Shown here piece by piece: positions 54,936 through 62,512 of a stretch of DNA of 64,000 nucleotides; within the stretch, counting starts at the first letter, position 1; each line of letters starts with the position of its first letter. The stretch is from Microbacterium sp. SORGH_AS_0862. Its GTDB lineage: Bacteria > Actinomycetota > Actinomycetes > Actinomycetales > Microbacteriaceae. Where the stretch lies: the NCBI RefSeq assembly GCF_030818795.1, contig NZ_JAUTAY010000001.1, positions 2,542,001 through 2,606,000 of the forward strand. Direction: 5' to 3'. The notes under the pieces are model-generated. The model saw nothing but the letters and a program-made list of their open reading frames with translations. It searched no databases and was not told where the DNA came from. The position numbers and the translations under genes are program-made.

Positions 54936-55686
54936 GTCCGGCGCGGAGCCGGTCTCGGATGAGGCCGTCGAGGCGGAGCTCGTCGCGCAGGCCGATGAGA
55001 CCGTCGTGACGGAGGTGGCGGCGGAGGAAGCCGCCGTCGCCGACGCGACCGAGCCCGAGGCCGAGCCTCGTGAGCCCGAGGTCGAGCCTCGTGAGCCCGA
55101 TGCCGAGCTTCTCGCCGCCCACGAGCTGGCGCTGTCCGCGCTCCACGAGATCACCAAACCGCAGACCGTGGGGCCGGCGGCCGGATACGCGCTCGAGGCC
55201 GACGGCGTCGTCTCGCTCCGCTTCGAGAACCGCCTGGCCGGATACCCGGGCTGGTACTGGACGGTCTCGTTGGCGCGCGTCGAGGGTGCCGAGCCCACGG
55301 TCCTCGAGGTCGAGCTGCTCCCCGGCGACGGCGCCCTGCTCGCGCCCGAGTGGGTGCCGTGGGCCACGCGACTGGCGGAGTACCACGCCCAGCAGGCCGC
55401 TGCGGCGGAAGCGGCAGCGGAGGCCGAGGGCGATGAGGACGACGCCGAGGACGACGAGTCCGATGAGGACGCGGACGACCTCGACGATGCCGACGACGAG
55501 TCGGAGGATGACGGCGAGTCGATCCTCCACGCGGGCGACGTCGACGGCGTCGACATCGACGAGCTCGACGACGACTACGACGAGTCCGACGACGATGAGT
55601 CCGACGAAGAGGACGAGTCCGAAGAGGACGACGACGAGGACGAGTCGGAGGATGACGAGTCTGACGAAGACTCCGACGAGGACTGA
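54919..55686 (+). CDS. DUF3027 protein with long acidic tail
   Basis: A 255-residue protein. The DUF3027 core spans about residues 60-165 (LALSALHEITKPQTVGPAAG, FENRLAGYPGWYWTVSLARV, PEWVPWATRLAEY). The N-terminal part is Glu-rich with a repeated EPREPEVEPREPDAE, and the last 85 or so residues are almost only Asp, Glu and Ser. The function of DUF3027 is unknown; acidic tails often shield nucleic-acid-binding partners. It overlaps the cold-shock gene by 17 bases, the typical pairing in actinobacteria. Confidence 0.87.
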   Translation: MTSTPESGAEPVSDEAVEAELVAQADETVVTEVAAEEAAVADATEPEAEPREPEVEPREPDAELLAAHELALSALHEITKPQTVGPAAGYALEADGVVSLRFENRLAGYPGWYWTVSLARVEGAEPTVLEVELLPGDGALLAPEWVPWATRLAEYHAQQAAAAEAAAEAEGDEDDAEDDESDEDADDLDDADDESEDDGESILHAGDVDGVDIDELDDDYDESDDDESDEEDESEEDDDEDESEDDESDEDSDED

Positions 55687-55717
55687 GTCCGCCACGGGCG
55701 ACGCCCACTGAGCATCC

Positions 55718-55759
55718 GTTCGCCGGGTGAGCATCACATCGAATGCTCACCCGGCGAAC
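55718..55759. terminator. Bidirectional terminator between DUF3027 and serC
   Basis: Perfect 17-base arms (55718-55734 and 55743-55759) with an eight-base loop, between convergent genes. Confidence 0.85.
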
Positions 55760-55797
55760 GTGTACTCACCCGGTGGGAGGGCGAAGCCCCGCCCGGG

Positions 55798-56910
55798 TCA
55801 GAGGTGCTCGAGCGTGTAGTCGATGCTGCGCGTCAGCTGGCGCACGTCGTCGGGATCGATCGAGGTGAACGTCGCCACCCGCAGCTGGTTGCGGCCGAGC
55901 TTGCGGTACGGCTCCGTGTCGACGATGCCGTTCGCGCGCAGGCTCGCAGCGACGGCCGCCGCATCCACGCTCTCGTCGAAGTCGATCGTGACGACCACGG
56001 GGGAGCGGTCTGCGACGTCGGCGACGAAAGGCGTCGCGACGCTCGACGCCTCGGCCCAGTCGTAGAGCACCTGCGACGACTCCGCGGTGCGCGCCGCCGC
56101 CCAGCCCAGGCCGCCGTTGCCGTTGATCCAGCGCACCTGCTCGTCGAGCAGCACGAGCGTCGACAGTGCCGGCGTGTTGAGCGTCTGCTGCAGGCGGGAG
56201 TTGTCCAGAGCGTTCTTCAGGCTCAGGAACTCCGGGATGTAGCGACCGGACGCGGCGATGCGCTCGATGCGCTCGATCGCCGCGGGTGAGACCGCCGCGA
56301 AGAACAGGCCGCCGTCGGAGCCGAGGTTCTTCTGCGGGGCGAAGTAGTAGACATCGGTCTCGGCCACGTCGAAGTCGATGCCGCCCGCCGCGCTCGTCGC
56401 GTCGATCACCGTCAGGGCGCCGGCGTCCCCGGCGACGCGGGCGATGCGGGTGGCGACACCCGTCGAGGTCTCGTTGTGCGGCCAGGCGTACACGTCGACG
56501 CCCTCCACGACCTCGGAGGAGGCGCTCGTGCCGGGCTCGGCCTTGCGGACGTCGGGCGCCTGCAGCCACGGTGCGGCCGCGGCGGCGGCGAACTTGCCGC
56601 CGAACTCGCCGAACACCAGGTTCTGCGCGCGGTTCTCGATGAGGCCGAAGGCAGCCGCATCCCAGAAGGCGGTCGATCCGCCGTTGCCGACGACGATCTC
56701 GTATCCCTCGGGCAGGCGCAGCAGTGCCGCGAGGCCCTCCCGCACGCTCGCGACGAGGTTCTTCACCGGAGCCTGGCGGTGCGAGGTGCCCAGCAGCGAC
56801 GAACCGCGCTCGGCCAGAGCAGCGACCTGCTCCGGGCGGATCTTGGAGGGGCCGCATCCGAAGCGGCCGTCGGCGGGCAGGATCTCGCGGGGGAGCACGA
56901 CGTGGGACAT
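55798..56910 (-). CDS. serC: Phosphoserine aminotransferase
   Basis: A 370-residue PLP enzyme of the actinobacterial SerC branch: RFGCGPSKIRPEQVAALAE at the N-terminus, VIDATSAAGGIDFDVAETD (PLP ring contact) and the Schiff-base lysine in YFAPQKNLGSDGG near residue 190. It makes 3-phosphoserine from 3-phosphohydroxypyruvate and glutamate in serine biosynthesis and also serves pyridoxine biosynthesis in some species. Divergent from the DtxR-type regulator. Confidence 0.94.
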   Translation of the reverse strand: MSHVVLPREILPADGRFGCGPSKIRPEQVAALAERGSSLLGTSHRQAPVKNLVASVREGLAALLRLPEGYEIVVGNGGSTAFWDAAAFGLIENRAQNLVFGEFGGKFAAAAAAPWLQAPDVRKAEPGTSASSEVVEGVDVYAWPHNETSTGVATRIARVAGDAGALTVIDATSAAGGIDFDVAETDVYYFAPQKNLGSDGGLFFAAVSPAAIERIERIAASGRYIPEFLSLKNALDNSRLQQTLNTPALSTLVLLDEQVRWINGNGGLGWAAARTAESSQVLYDWAEASSVATPFVADVADRSPVVVTIDFDESVDAAAVAASLRANGIVDTEPYRKLGRNQLRVATFTSIDPDDVRQLTRSIDYTLEHL

Positions 56911-57006
56911 GGCTCGATTCTAGGGCCGTGCTCGCCGTCGACCGCCGTGACCATCGTCACGTTGGATAGGCTCTCCTCGGGCCCCTATGACTTCGAGGAC
57001 ACGTTT

Positions 57007-57708
57007 ATGACCGACCTGATCGACACGACAGAGATGTACCTGCGCACCATCCTCGAGCTCGAGGAGGAGAACATCGTTCCGCTGCGTGCACGCATCAGCG
57101 AACGACTCGGTCACTCCGGCCCGACCGTCTCGCAGACCGTCGGCCGGATGGAGCGTGACGGCCTTGTCGTCGTCTCGGACGATCGCTCGCTGGAGCTGAC
57201 GGGCGCCGGTCGGCAGAAGGCCGTCGACGTCATGCGCAAGCACCGCCTCGCGGAGCGTCTGCTCAGCGACGTGATCGGGCTCGATTGGGCCTACGTCCAC
57301 GAAGAGGCCTGCCGCTGGGAGCACGTCATGAGCGAGCAGGTCGAGCGTCGGCTCGTCGAGCTGCTCGGACACCCCACCGAGTCGCCCTACGGGAACCCCA
57401 TCCCGGGTCTGGACCAGCTGGGCGATCTGCCCAGCTCCACGTTCGAGGAGGGCGTCGTCGGCCTCGTTCGCAAGCTCGACGCCGAGGGCGGTCCGATCGC
57501 CGGCACCGTGCGTCGCCTCGCAGAGCCCGCCCAGGTCGACCCCGAGCTCCTGCAGCAGCTGCGCGCCGCCGGTGTGGTCCCCGGTGCCGCCGGATCGTTC
57601 CAGTACAACGAGGGCTACGTCCTCGTGCAGATGGACGGTTCGGACGAGGGACTGGAGCTTCCTGTCGAGGTCGCCGGCCACATCTTCCTCGTCGCCGACG
57701 CTCGCTGA
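57007..57708 (+). CDS. DtxR/IdeR-family metal-dependent regulator
   Basis: A 233-residue regulator: MTDLIDTTEMYLRTILELEEEN with SERLGHSGPTVSQTVGRMERDGLV as DNA-binding helix, the dimerisation and metal-binding domain (HRLAERLLSDVIGLDW, HEEACRWEHVMSEQVERRL, GNPIPG) and an SH3-like C-terminal domain (residues about 150-233). The metal ligands Cys (EACRWEH) and His are in place. It should repress iron uptake genes when iron-loaded; manganese sensing (MntR-like) is an alternative. ATG at 57007 (the longer frame is a shadow of serC). Confidence 0.9.
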   Translation: MTDLIDTTEMYLRTILELEEENIVPLRARISERLGHSGPTVSQTVGRMERDGLVVVSDDRSLELTGAGRQKAVDVMRKHRLAERLLSDVIGLDWAYVHEEACRWEHVMSEQVERRLVELLGHPTESPYGNPIPGLDQLGDLPSSTFEEGVVGLVRKLDAEGGPIAGTVRRLAEPAQVDPELLQQLRAAGVVPGAAGSFQYNEGYVLVQMDGSDEGLELPVEVAGHIFLVADAR

Positions 57709-57757
57709 GAGCTGTCCTCCACAGCTCGTCGGGGTATTGATCCGGCCCGCGCCGGCG

Positions 57758-57785
57758 TGACTTATTCGTTACCTTCGGGTAGCCT
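57758..57785 (+). promoter_or_regulatory. Candidate promoter for the M23 peptidase gene
   Basis: TGACTT (57758-57763), 16 bases, TAGCCT (57780-57785), a reasonable primary-sigma match. It would give a leader of about 115 bases. Confidence 0.45.
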
Positions 57786-57840
57786 CGGACAGTCCGCAGG
57801 TGAGAAGCCCACCGATGGATCCCGCACGGATTGCCTCTCC

Positions 57841-57901
57841 GGCTCGTCGTCCGTGTGGTGCAACCCGCATATCGTGCCCCGACATCGAGTGCCGACGAGC
57901 C
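57841..57901 (+). promoter_or_regulatory. Structured leader hairpin before the M23 peptidase gene
   Basis: GGCTCGTCG (57841-57849) pairs perfectly with CGACGAGCC (57893-57901), closing a 43-base loop just six bases before the start codon. It would cover the ribosome-binding region and could regulate translation. Cell-wall hydrolase leaders in actinobacteria sometimes contain the c-di-AMP (ydaO) riboswitch; its conserved core is not clearly visible here. Confidence 0.45.
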
Positions 57902-57907
57902 AGCGCT

Positions 57908-58819
57908 ATGAGCGCGGAGGCGCCGGAGGATGATTTGGCTGAACAGAACGACGATTCGTCGGTAGGCGCGCCCGAGGCCGCCGCGAGTCCCGTGACCAGT
58001 CGCCGCAGCATGCGCGAACTGGCTCGCACCGCCCAGGGTCAGGTGACCCGCACCAAGACCGCTGTCGTACGCGCCGCACGTCCGGCCCGCAGCGGCCGCA
58101 GCTTCCGCAAGCCCCTGCGCAGCGTCGTGATCCTCAGCATGGTCGGCGGTCTCGTCGCGACCGTCGCCCTTCCCGCCTACGCCGCCTTCAACGGCGGTAC
58201 GGATGCGGCCACCATCGAGCAGGTCGCGGCAGAGAACCCGCAGTCGCTCGTCGTCGCCTCCACGGTCACCTCGGCAGGCCTCGACCGCGGCAGCTACGCG
58301 GCGACCACGCCCGAAGAGGTCGAGAAGAAGAAGGCCGCCGAAGCCGCCGCCGCGCGCATCGCCGCCGCCGGTTCCGCCGCCTCGTTCTCCGCCGCCAACA
58401 TCGACCTGAACATGGTCGCCCCCGGCAGTGGTGCCGTGCGCTGGCCGCTCGACATGTCGCAGATCCGCGTCGGCCGCGGATTCGGTGCCGACGGCTACCA
58501 CCAGGGCGTCGACCTGCTCGGCGCGGCCGGTACCCCCGAGTTCGCCGCCGCGGCGGGAACCGTCCGCGTCGCAGGCTGGTATTACGGCTACGGCTACGCG
58601 GTCGTGCTCGACAGCGTGATCAACGGCCAGAGCGTCACGACGCTGTACGGCCACATGACCCAGACCCTGGTGAACCCGGGCGACTACGTCGAGGCCGGCC
58701 AGATCATCGGCCTGATGGGAAGCACCGGCTCCTCCACCGCCAACCACCTCCACTTCGAGGTGCGCATCGGCGGCGGACTGGTCGACCCGTACGCCTGGCT
58801 GCAGGCCAACGCGGGCTGA
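57908..58819 (+). CDS. M23-family peptidoglycan endopeptidase
   Basis: A 303-residue envelope protein with a basic cytosolic N-terminus, a signal-anchor helix (RSVVILSMVGGLVATVALPAYA), a linker including an Ala/Lys-rich helical stretch (EEVEKKKAAEAAAARIAAAG), and a LytM/M23 domain: FGADGYHQGVDLLGAA (zinc His and Asp), YGHMTQT and NHLHFEVRIGG (HxH). It would cleave peptidoglycan cross-bridges. ATG at 57908 is chosen; an in-frame GTG at 57800 lies upstream of the hairpin and is less likely. Confidence 0.9.
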   Translation: MSAEAPEDDLAEQNDDSSVGAPEAAASPVTSRRSMRELARTAQGQVTRTKTAVVRAARPARSGRSFRKPLRSVVILSMVGGLVATVALPAYAAFNGGTDAATIEQVAAENPQSLVVASTVTSAGLDRGSYAATTPEEVEKKKAAEAAAARIAAAGSAASFSAANIDLNMVAPGSGAVRWPLDMSQIRVGRGFGADGYHQGVDLLGAAGTPEFAAAAGTVRVAGWYYGYGYAVVLDSVINGQSVTTLYGHMTQTLVNPGDYVEAGQIIGLMGSTGSSTANHLHFEVRIGGGLVDPYAWLQANAG

Positions 58820-58931
58820 CCCCGACACGATTCCGAGAGTTCATCAAGCACGCGTCCCGGGCGCGTCGCGGTGGGCTACCCTGAGGGCACGACGCTGAGA
58901 GAAGCGGAGGGCGCCGATGGGCAGTTCACCA

Positions 58932-59042
58932 CGCATCCGAACCATGGATGCGCTCGGTCTGCTCGTCCTTCGGCATCACGTGACCGACACTCACGGGTTT
59001 CCCGTGTGTTCAAGGCGCTGTCCATGAGACAGCGCCTTTTTT
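58932..59042 (+). ncRNA. Candidate structured small RNA ending in an intrinsic terminator
   Basis: Three consecutive hairpins are present: CGCATCC/GGATGCG (58932-58952), CACGGG/CCCGTG (58992-59006) and the terminator AAGGCGCTGTC/GACAGCGCCTT (59012-59038) followed by a T run to 59042. No gene lies from 58820 to 59118. A U-tracted terminator is rare in this window, so a small RNA or an attenuator of the HNH gene downstream is possible. Alternatively it is only the terminator of the M23 transcript. No promoter is convincing (TACCCT at 58877-58882 lacks a good -35). Confidence 0.35.
59012..59042 (+). terminator. Intrinsic terminator with U-tract before the HNH gene
   Basis: Perfect 11-base arms (59012-59022 and 59028-59038) with a CATGA loop and a run of T to 59042. 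The only clearly Rho-independent type terminator with a U-run noted in the window. Confidence 0.85.
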
Positions 59043-59118
59043 CATGCCTCCGCACCCCCGATGCGTCCATCGAATCGAATATCCGCGAAGCCGTCCGGGC
59101 CATTCGAGAGGACAGGGA

Positions 59119-59616
59119 ATGCGCACACTGGTGCTGAACGCCGGCTACGAGCCGCTGGCCGTCGTCTCCTTCAAACGAGCGCTCGTGCTCGTCATGAACG
59201 AGAAGGCGACCATCGTCGAACGCGTCGAGGACGTGCCCATCTGGGGTACGACGCAGATCTATGACCGGCCCGCGGTCATCATCCTCACCCGCTACGTGCG
59301 CATACCGAATGTGCGCAACGTGCCGGTCACCCGCCGGGGCGTGCTGCGCCGCGACGGGCACCGTTGCGCATACTGCGGGAAGGCCGCATCCACCATCGAC
59401 CACGTGCTGCCGCGTTCGCGCGGCGGGCGCGACACCTGGCAGAACCTGGTGGCGTGCTGCCTGCGCTGCAACAACGTCAAGGGAGATCGCACGCCGCAGG
59501 AGATGTCGTGGACGCTGCGGCTCGTGCCGGACGTGCCGCACGGTTCGGGCTGGAGCGTGCGCGGAACCGAGCGGGCCGATCCGCGGTGGGAGCCGTACCT
59601 GGCGCTCGCCGCCTGA
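59119..59616 (+). CDS. HNH endonuclease
   Basis: A 165-residue protein of the actinobacterial HNH family. The N-terminal part (MRTLVLNAGYEPLAVVSFKR) is characteristic; zinc cysteines are in RCAYCGKAAS and CCLRCNNVKG, and the catalytic pocket in STIDHVLPRSRGG. It is a broadly conserved chromosomal HNH protein, not a toxin. Its exact substrate is unknown, presumably DNA. The ATG at 59119 is preceded by GAGGACAGGG. Confidence 0.92.
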   Translation: MRTLVLNAGYEPLAVVSFKRALVLVMNEKATIVERVEDVPIWGTTQIYDRPAVIILTRYVRIPNVRNVPVTRRGVLRRDGHRCAYCGKAASTIDHVLPRSRGGRDTWQNLVACCLRCNNVKGDRTPQEMSWTLRLVPDVPHGSGWSVRGTERADPRWEPYLALAA

Positions 59617-59622
59617 GCGCTC

Positions 59623-60120
59623 CTACCGCTCGAGTCGCTCGCTCCAATGCTGCAGGATGCGGGCGAGCTGGTCCGCATCCGGCGCATCCAACATCGCGAC
59701 CAGGCGATGCTCGTTGACGATGTGGGCGGTGAAGGCGTCGTCGATCAGCGCGCGCCCGGCATCGGTCAGCGCGACCAGGCGGCGCCTGCCGTCGGCGTCG
59801 GATCCGGAACGTGTGACCAGGCCGCGCTCGACGAGGCGGTCGACGCGCTTGGTGAGTCCGCCCGAGGTGACCATCGTGTGCTCGGCCAGCTCGCCGGCCG
59901 GCCTGCTGTAGGGCGCGCCTGCTCGCCGGAGTGAGGCGAGCAGATCGAACTCCGCCTCGGTGAGCCCGAAGCGGGCGTAGACCGCGGTGAGCTCGCGGGT
60001 GAGGGCCATGCCCACGCGGTGGATGCGGCCGATGACGCCCTGGGGGGAGGGGTCGAGATCGGGACGCTCTCGTCGCCAGTCGTCCTGGATGCGGGTGACG
60101 CGATCCTCGATTCCGCTCAT
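59623..60120 (-). CDS. MarR-family regulator, divergent from a DMT exporter
   Basis: A 165-residue winged-helix regulator (FGLTEAEFDLLASLRRAGAP, ELAEHTMVTSGGLTKRVDRLVERGLVTRSGSDADGRRR). The control region between its start and the exporter gene carries a perfect 16-base inverted repeat of two CTTCCATGGAAG palindromes, almost certainly its operator. It should repress the exporter until an inducing compound binds. The ATG at 60120 is chosen over 60195 because it starts after the operator. Confidence 0.9.
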   Translation of the reverse strand: MSGIEDRVTRIQDDWRRERPDLDPSPQGVIGRIHRVGMALTRELTAVYARFGLTEAEFDLLASLRRAGAPYSRPAGELAEHTMVTSGGLTKRVDRLVERGLVTRSGSDADGRRRLVALTDAGRALIDDAFTAHIVNEHRLVAMLDAPDADQLARILQHWSERLER

Positions 60121-60130
60121 GCGACCACGA

Positions 60131-60170
60131 TATCTTCCATGGAAGGTAGTATTTCCTTCCATGGAAGATA
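60131..60170. promoter_or_regulatory. MarR-type operator, perfect double palindrome
   Basis: TATCTTCCATGGAAGG (60131-60146) and its exact inverse complement CCTTCCATGGAAGATA (60155-60170) flank an eight-base spacer TAGTATTT. Each arm contains the palindrome CTTCCATGGAAG, two operator half-sites. The right arm contains the exporter ATG (60161), and TAGTAT in the spacer resembles a -10 element, so the exporter mRNA may be leaderless. Confidence 0.82.
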
Positions 60171-61096
60171 AATGGCGGCGATGGATCCTCGTCACCGCGA
60201 TCGCGCCGATCGCGTGGGGCAGTACCTATGTCGTGACGCGGCACCTCCTGCCGCCCGATGTCCCGCTGTGGGGTGCTGTGATCCGATGCCTGCCCGCCGG
60301 GCTGCTCGTGCTGCTGTTCGCCCGCCGCCTTCCGCGCGGCTCGTGGTGGTGGCGGTCGCTGCTGCTGGGCGTCTTGAACGTCGGCGGCTTCAGCGTGCTG
60401 ATCTACATCGTCGGACAGCGGCTTCCCTCGAGCCTGGCGGCCACCCTCATGTCCACGTCGGCGGCGTGCATCATGCTCTTCGCGTGGGCGCTGCTGGGGC
60501 AGCGTCCACGCGTCGCCGCGGCGCTGGGGGCCGCCGTCGGGATCGTGGGCGTCGTGCTCATGCTCGGTGTCGGCGCGGGGTCGGTGGATCCGTGGGGGAT
60601 CGCCGCCTCGCTGGGGGCCATGGTCGCCTCCTCCTTCGGCTTCGTCCTCACGTCGCGCTGGGGGCAGGAGGTGCCGGCCCTCGCGATGACGTCATGGCAG
60701 CTCCTGGCGGGCTCCGTCGTTCTCGTGCCCGTCGCGCTGGTCGTCGAGGGGCCGCCCCCGCAGCTCACGCCCGAGGGCATCGTCGGGTTCGCCTACGTCA
60801 TGCTCATCGGCACGGCGGTGGCCTACGCGGCCTGGTTCGCCGGCCTGCAGCGACTGCCCGCCGCCGCGGTCGGTCTCGTCGGGCTGCTGAATCCGGTCAC
60901 GGGCGTCGTGCTGGGCGTCGTGATCGCCGGGGAGTCGTTCGGTCCCGCGCAGGTGGTCGGGCTCGCTCTCGTGCTCGGTGGCGTGGTGTGGGGCGTGCTG
61001 CCGCATCGTCGACGCGCGACGCGGCAGGAATCGGTCCCCGATCGGCAGCCGGGTGAGGCGCCGGAGCGGGTGGCTCGTGGTGGGATGAAGGCATGA
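60161..61096 (+). CDS. EamA/DMT-type exporter under MarR control
   Basis: A 311-residue membrane protein of ten or so helices (RWILVTAIAPIAWGSTYVVT, VFAYVMLIGTAVAYAAWFAG-like second half). Both EamA repeats are present. The start codon lies within the right arm of the operator and there is no ribosome-binding site at normal spacing, pointing to leaderless translation. It overlaps the isochorismatase gene by four bases. Substrate unknown; a compound processed by the hydrolase is plausible. Confidence 0.88.
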   Translation: MEDKWRRWILVTAIAPIAWGSTYVVTRHLLPPDVPLWGAVIRCLPAGLLVLLFARRLPRGSWWWRSLLLGVLNVGGFSVLIYIVGQRLPSSLAATLMSTSAACIMLFAWALLGQRPRVAAALGAAVGIVGVVLMLGVGAGSVDPWGIAASLGAMVASSFGFVLTSRWGQEVPALAMTSWQLLAGSVVLVPVALVVEGPPPQLTPEGIVGFAYVMLIGTAVAYAAWFAGLQRLPAAAVGLVGLLNPVTGVVLGVVIAGESFGPAQVVGLALVLGGVVWGVLPHRRRATRQESVPDRQPGEAPERVARGGMKA

Positions 61097-61686
61097 CGCG
61101 CGCGCTCGTGGTGATCGACATGCAGAAGGGGTTCGACGACCTGGAGTTCTGGGGGCCGACGGCGAATCCGCAGTGCGAGCAGAACGTCGCCGCGCTGTTG
61201 CAGTACGCCGAGGTCGAGGACATCCCGATCGTCGTGGTCCGTCACGACTCGCGCAGCGAGACATCCGTGCTGCATCCGTCCGCTGCGGGCAACGCGCTCG
61301 TCGACGTCGTCGACCACGCCCCGGCCGCACTGTTGATCACCAAGAGTGTGAACTCTGCGTTCTACGGCGACCCCGACCTGCACGCCTGGTTGCAGGAGCG
61401 GGGGATAGGGGAACTGCTGATCTGCGGTATCCAGACCAACATGTGCGTCGAGACGACGGCGCGCATGGCGGGCAACCTCGGCTACGACACCACGGTGGTG
61501 TGGGATGCGACCCGCACCTTCGATCTCGACGCCGAGATCAGCGGTGTGGGGCGTGTGACGCGAACCGCGGCGGAGATCATGGCCACCTCTGCTCTGGTCC
61601 TGCAGGAAGGCGGGTTCGCCCGCATCCGGACGACGGCCGAGATCGTCGAATCCGAGCGACGTGCGCAGGATCGATCGCTGACCTGA
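61093..61686 (+). CDS. Isochorismatase-family cysteine hydrolase
   Basis: A 197-residue alpha/beta hydrolase of the isochorismatase/nicotinamidase superfamily. Catalytic triad candidates are Asp9 (VVIDMQKG), the lysine in LLITKSVNSAF and the nucleophile cysteine in GIQTNMCVETT. The cis-peptide glycine-isoleucine motif is present. It may hydrolyse an amide or ester of the compound handled by the adjacent exporter. Coupled by ATGA overlap. Confidence 0.87.
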   Translation: MTRALVVIDMQKGFDDLEFWGPTANPQCEQNVAALLQYAEVEDIPIVVVRHDSRSETSVLHPSAAGNALVDVVDHAPAALLITKSVNSAFYGDPDLHAWLQERGIGELLICGIQTNMCVETTARMAGNLGYDTTVVWDATRTFDLDAEISGVGRVTRTAAEIMATSALVLQEGGFARIRTTAEIVESERRAQDRSLT

Positions 61687-61793
61687 TGTCGCAGGCGGCA
61701 CATAGCGTGCCGCCTGTCCCGCCCCTCGTGCAGACCTCGCGGGTCGGCTCGCGAAGAGGATGTCCGAACTCGTTCGTATCTTCGAATCTGACA

Positions 61794-61822
61794 TTGAAGA
61801 ACTAGAACATCCGTTCTAGCCT
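61794..61822 (+). promoter_or_regulatory. SOS promoter with internal LexA box for imuA'-imuB
   Basis: TTGAAG (61794-61799), a 17-base spacer and TAGCCT (61817-61822). CTAGAACATCCGTTCTAG, a perfect palindrome (61802-61819) matching the actinobacterial/Bacillus LexA box (GAAC-N4-GTTC core), fills the spacer. LexA bound there would block polymerase. The predicted transcription start is near 61829, the base of the GTG start codon. Confidence 0.85.
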
Positions 61823-61828
61823 GTCGGA

Positions 61829-62512
61829 GTGAAGGTGATCGTGCGAGAAGACGCCGTGGGTGAGGTCCATCGCCTCCGCGCGCAGCTCGAGCGCGTTCAA
61901 GGTCGGCGGATGGATGCGGCCGTGCGGCCGGTGCATCCGGCGCTGGCAGAGCTCCTCCCTGGCGGAGGGCTCCGTGCGGGCTCCGCGTACACGGTCGCCC
62001 CCTCGACATCGTTGCTGCTCTCGCTGCTTGCCCGCCCCTCGCGCGAGGGGGCGTGGTGTGCGGCCGTGGGGATGCCCGAGCTGGGCGCCGAAGCCGCAGC
62101 GGGGCTGGGGGTCGCGCTCGAGCGCCTCGTCCTCGTCCCCGAGCCCGGTCCTCGCTGGCTGGCCGTGGCCGCCACCCTCGCCGAGGTCATGCCGGTGGTC
62201 GCCGTGCGTCCGGCCGGCGCGGTATCGGATGCCGAAGCCTCCCGCTTCATGGCGCGACTGCGCGACCGCGGAGCGAGTCTTCTGGTGCAGGGGATCTGGC
62301 CGCAGGCGGAGGCCGCGCTGCAGATCGTCGACTCCCAGTGGGACGGACTCGGCGACGGCTACGGCTACCTGTCGTCGCGCACGGTGACGATCGCCGTGCA
62401 GTCGCGCCGCTCTCCCGTGCCCCGGCGGGCGCGTCTCATGCTTCCCGATCGCGACGGCGCCCTCACCGCCGTCGTTCCCGCCGCTCCCGTGCCCATGAGG
62501 GCGGTGGGCTAG
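61829..62512 (+). CDS. imuA: ImuA'-type RecA-like accessory protein of SOS mutagenesis
   Basis: A 227-residue protein with weak similarity to RecA/SulA in layout (AELLPGGGLRAGSAYTVAPS corresponds to the P-loop region but is not a functional Walker A). It is encoded directly before imuB and behind an SOS promoter, the defining context of ImuA'. It supports translesion synthesis by ImuB and DnaE2. GTG start at 61829; an in-frame GTG at 61835 with GGAG before it is an alternative. It ends with a TAG adjoining imuB. Confidence 0.8.
   Translation: MKVIVREDAVGEVHRLRAQLERVQGRRMDAAVRPVHPALAELLPGGGLRAGSAYTVAPSTSLLLSLLARPSREGAWCAAVGMPELGAEAAAGLGVALERLVLVPEPGPRWLAVAATLAEVMPVVAVRPAGAVSDAEASRFMARLRDRGASLLVQGIWPQAEAALQIVDSQWDGLGDGYGYLSSRTVTIAVQSRRSPVPRRARLMLPDRDGALTAVVPAAPVPMRAVG

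Noticed and set aside
57790..57907. ydaO c-di-AMP riboswitch as a firm annotation
   Set aside because: GCAGGTGAGAAGC and the gene context are suggestive but the conserved core motifs are not present in a recognisable form; listed only as a structured leader.
58890..58960. TPP riboswitch (CTGAGAGAAG near 58890)
   Set aside because: The remaining TPP-riboswitch core (the ACCTGATC-like helix and gene context) is absent, and the downstream gene is an HNH nuclease.
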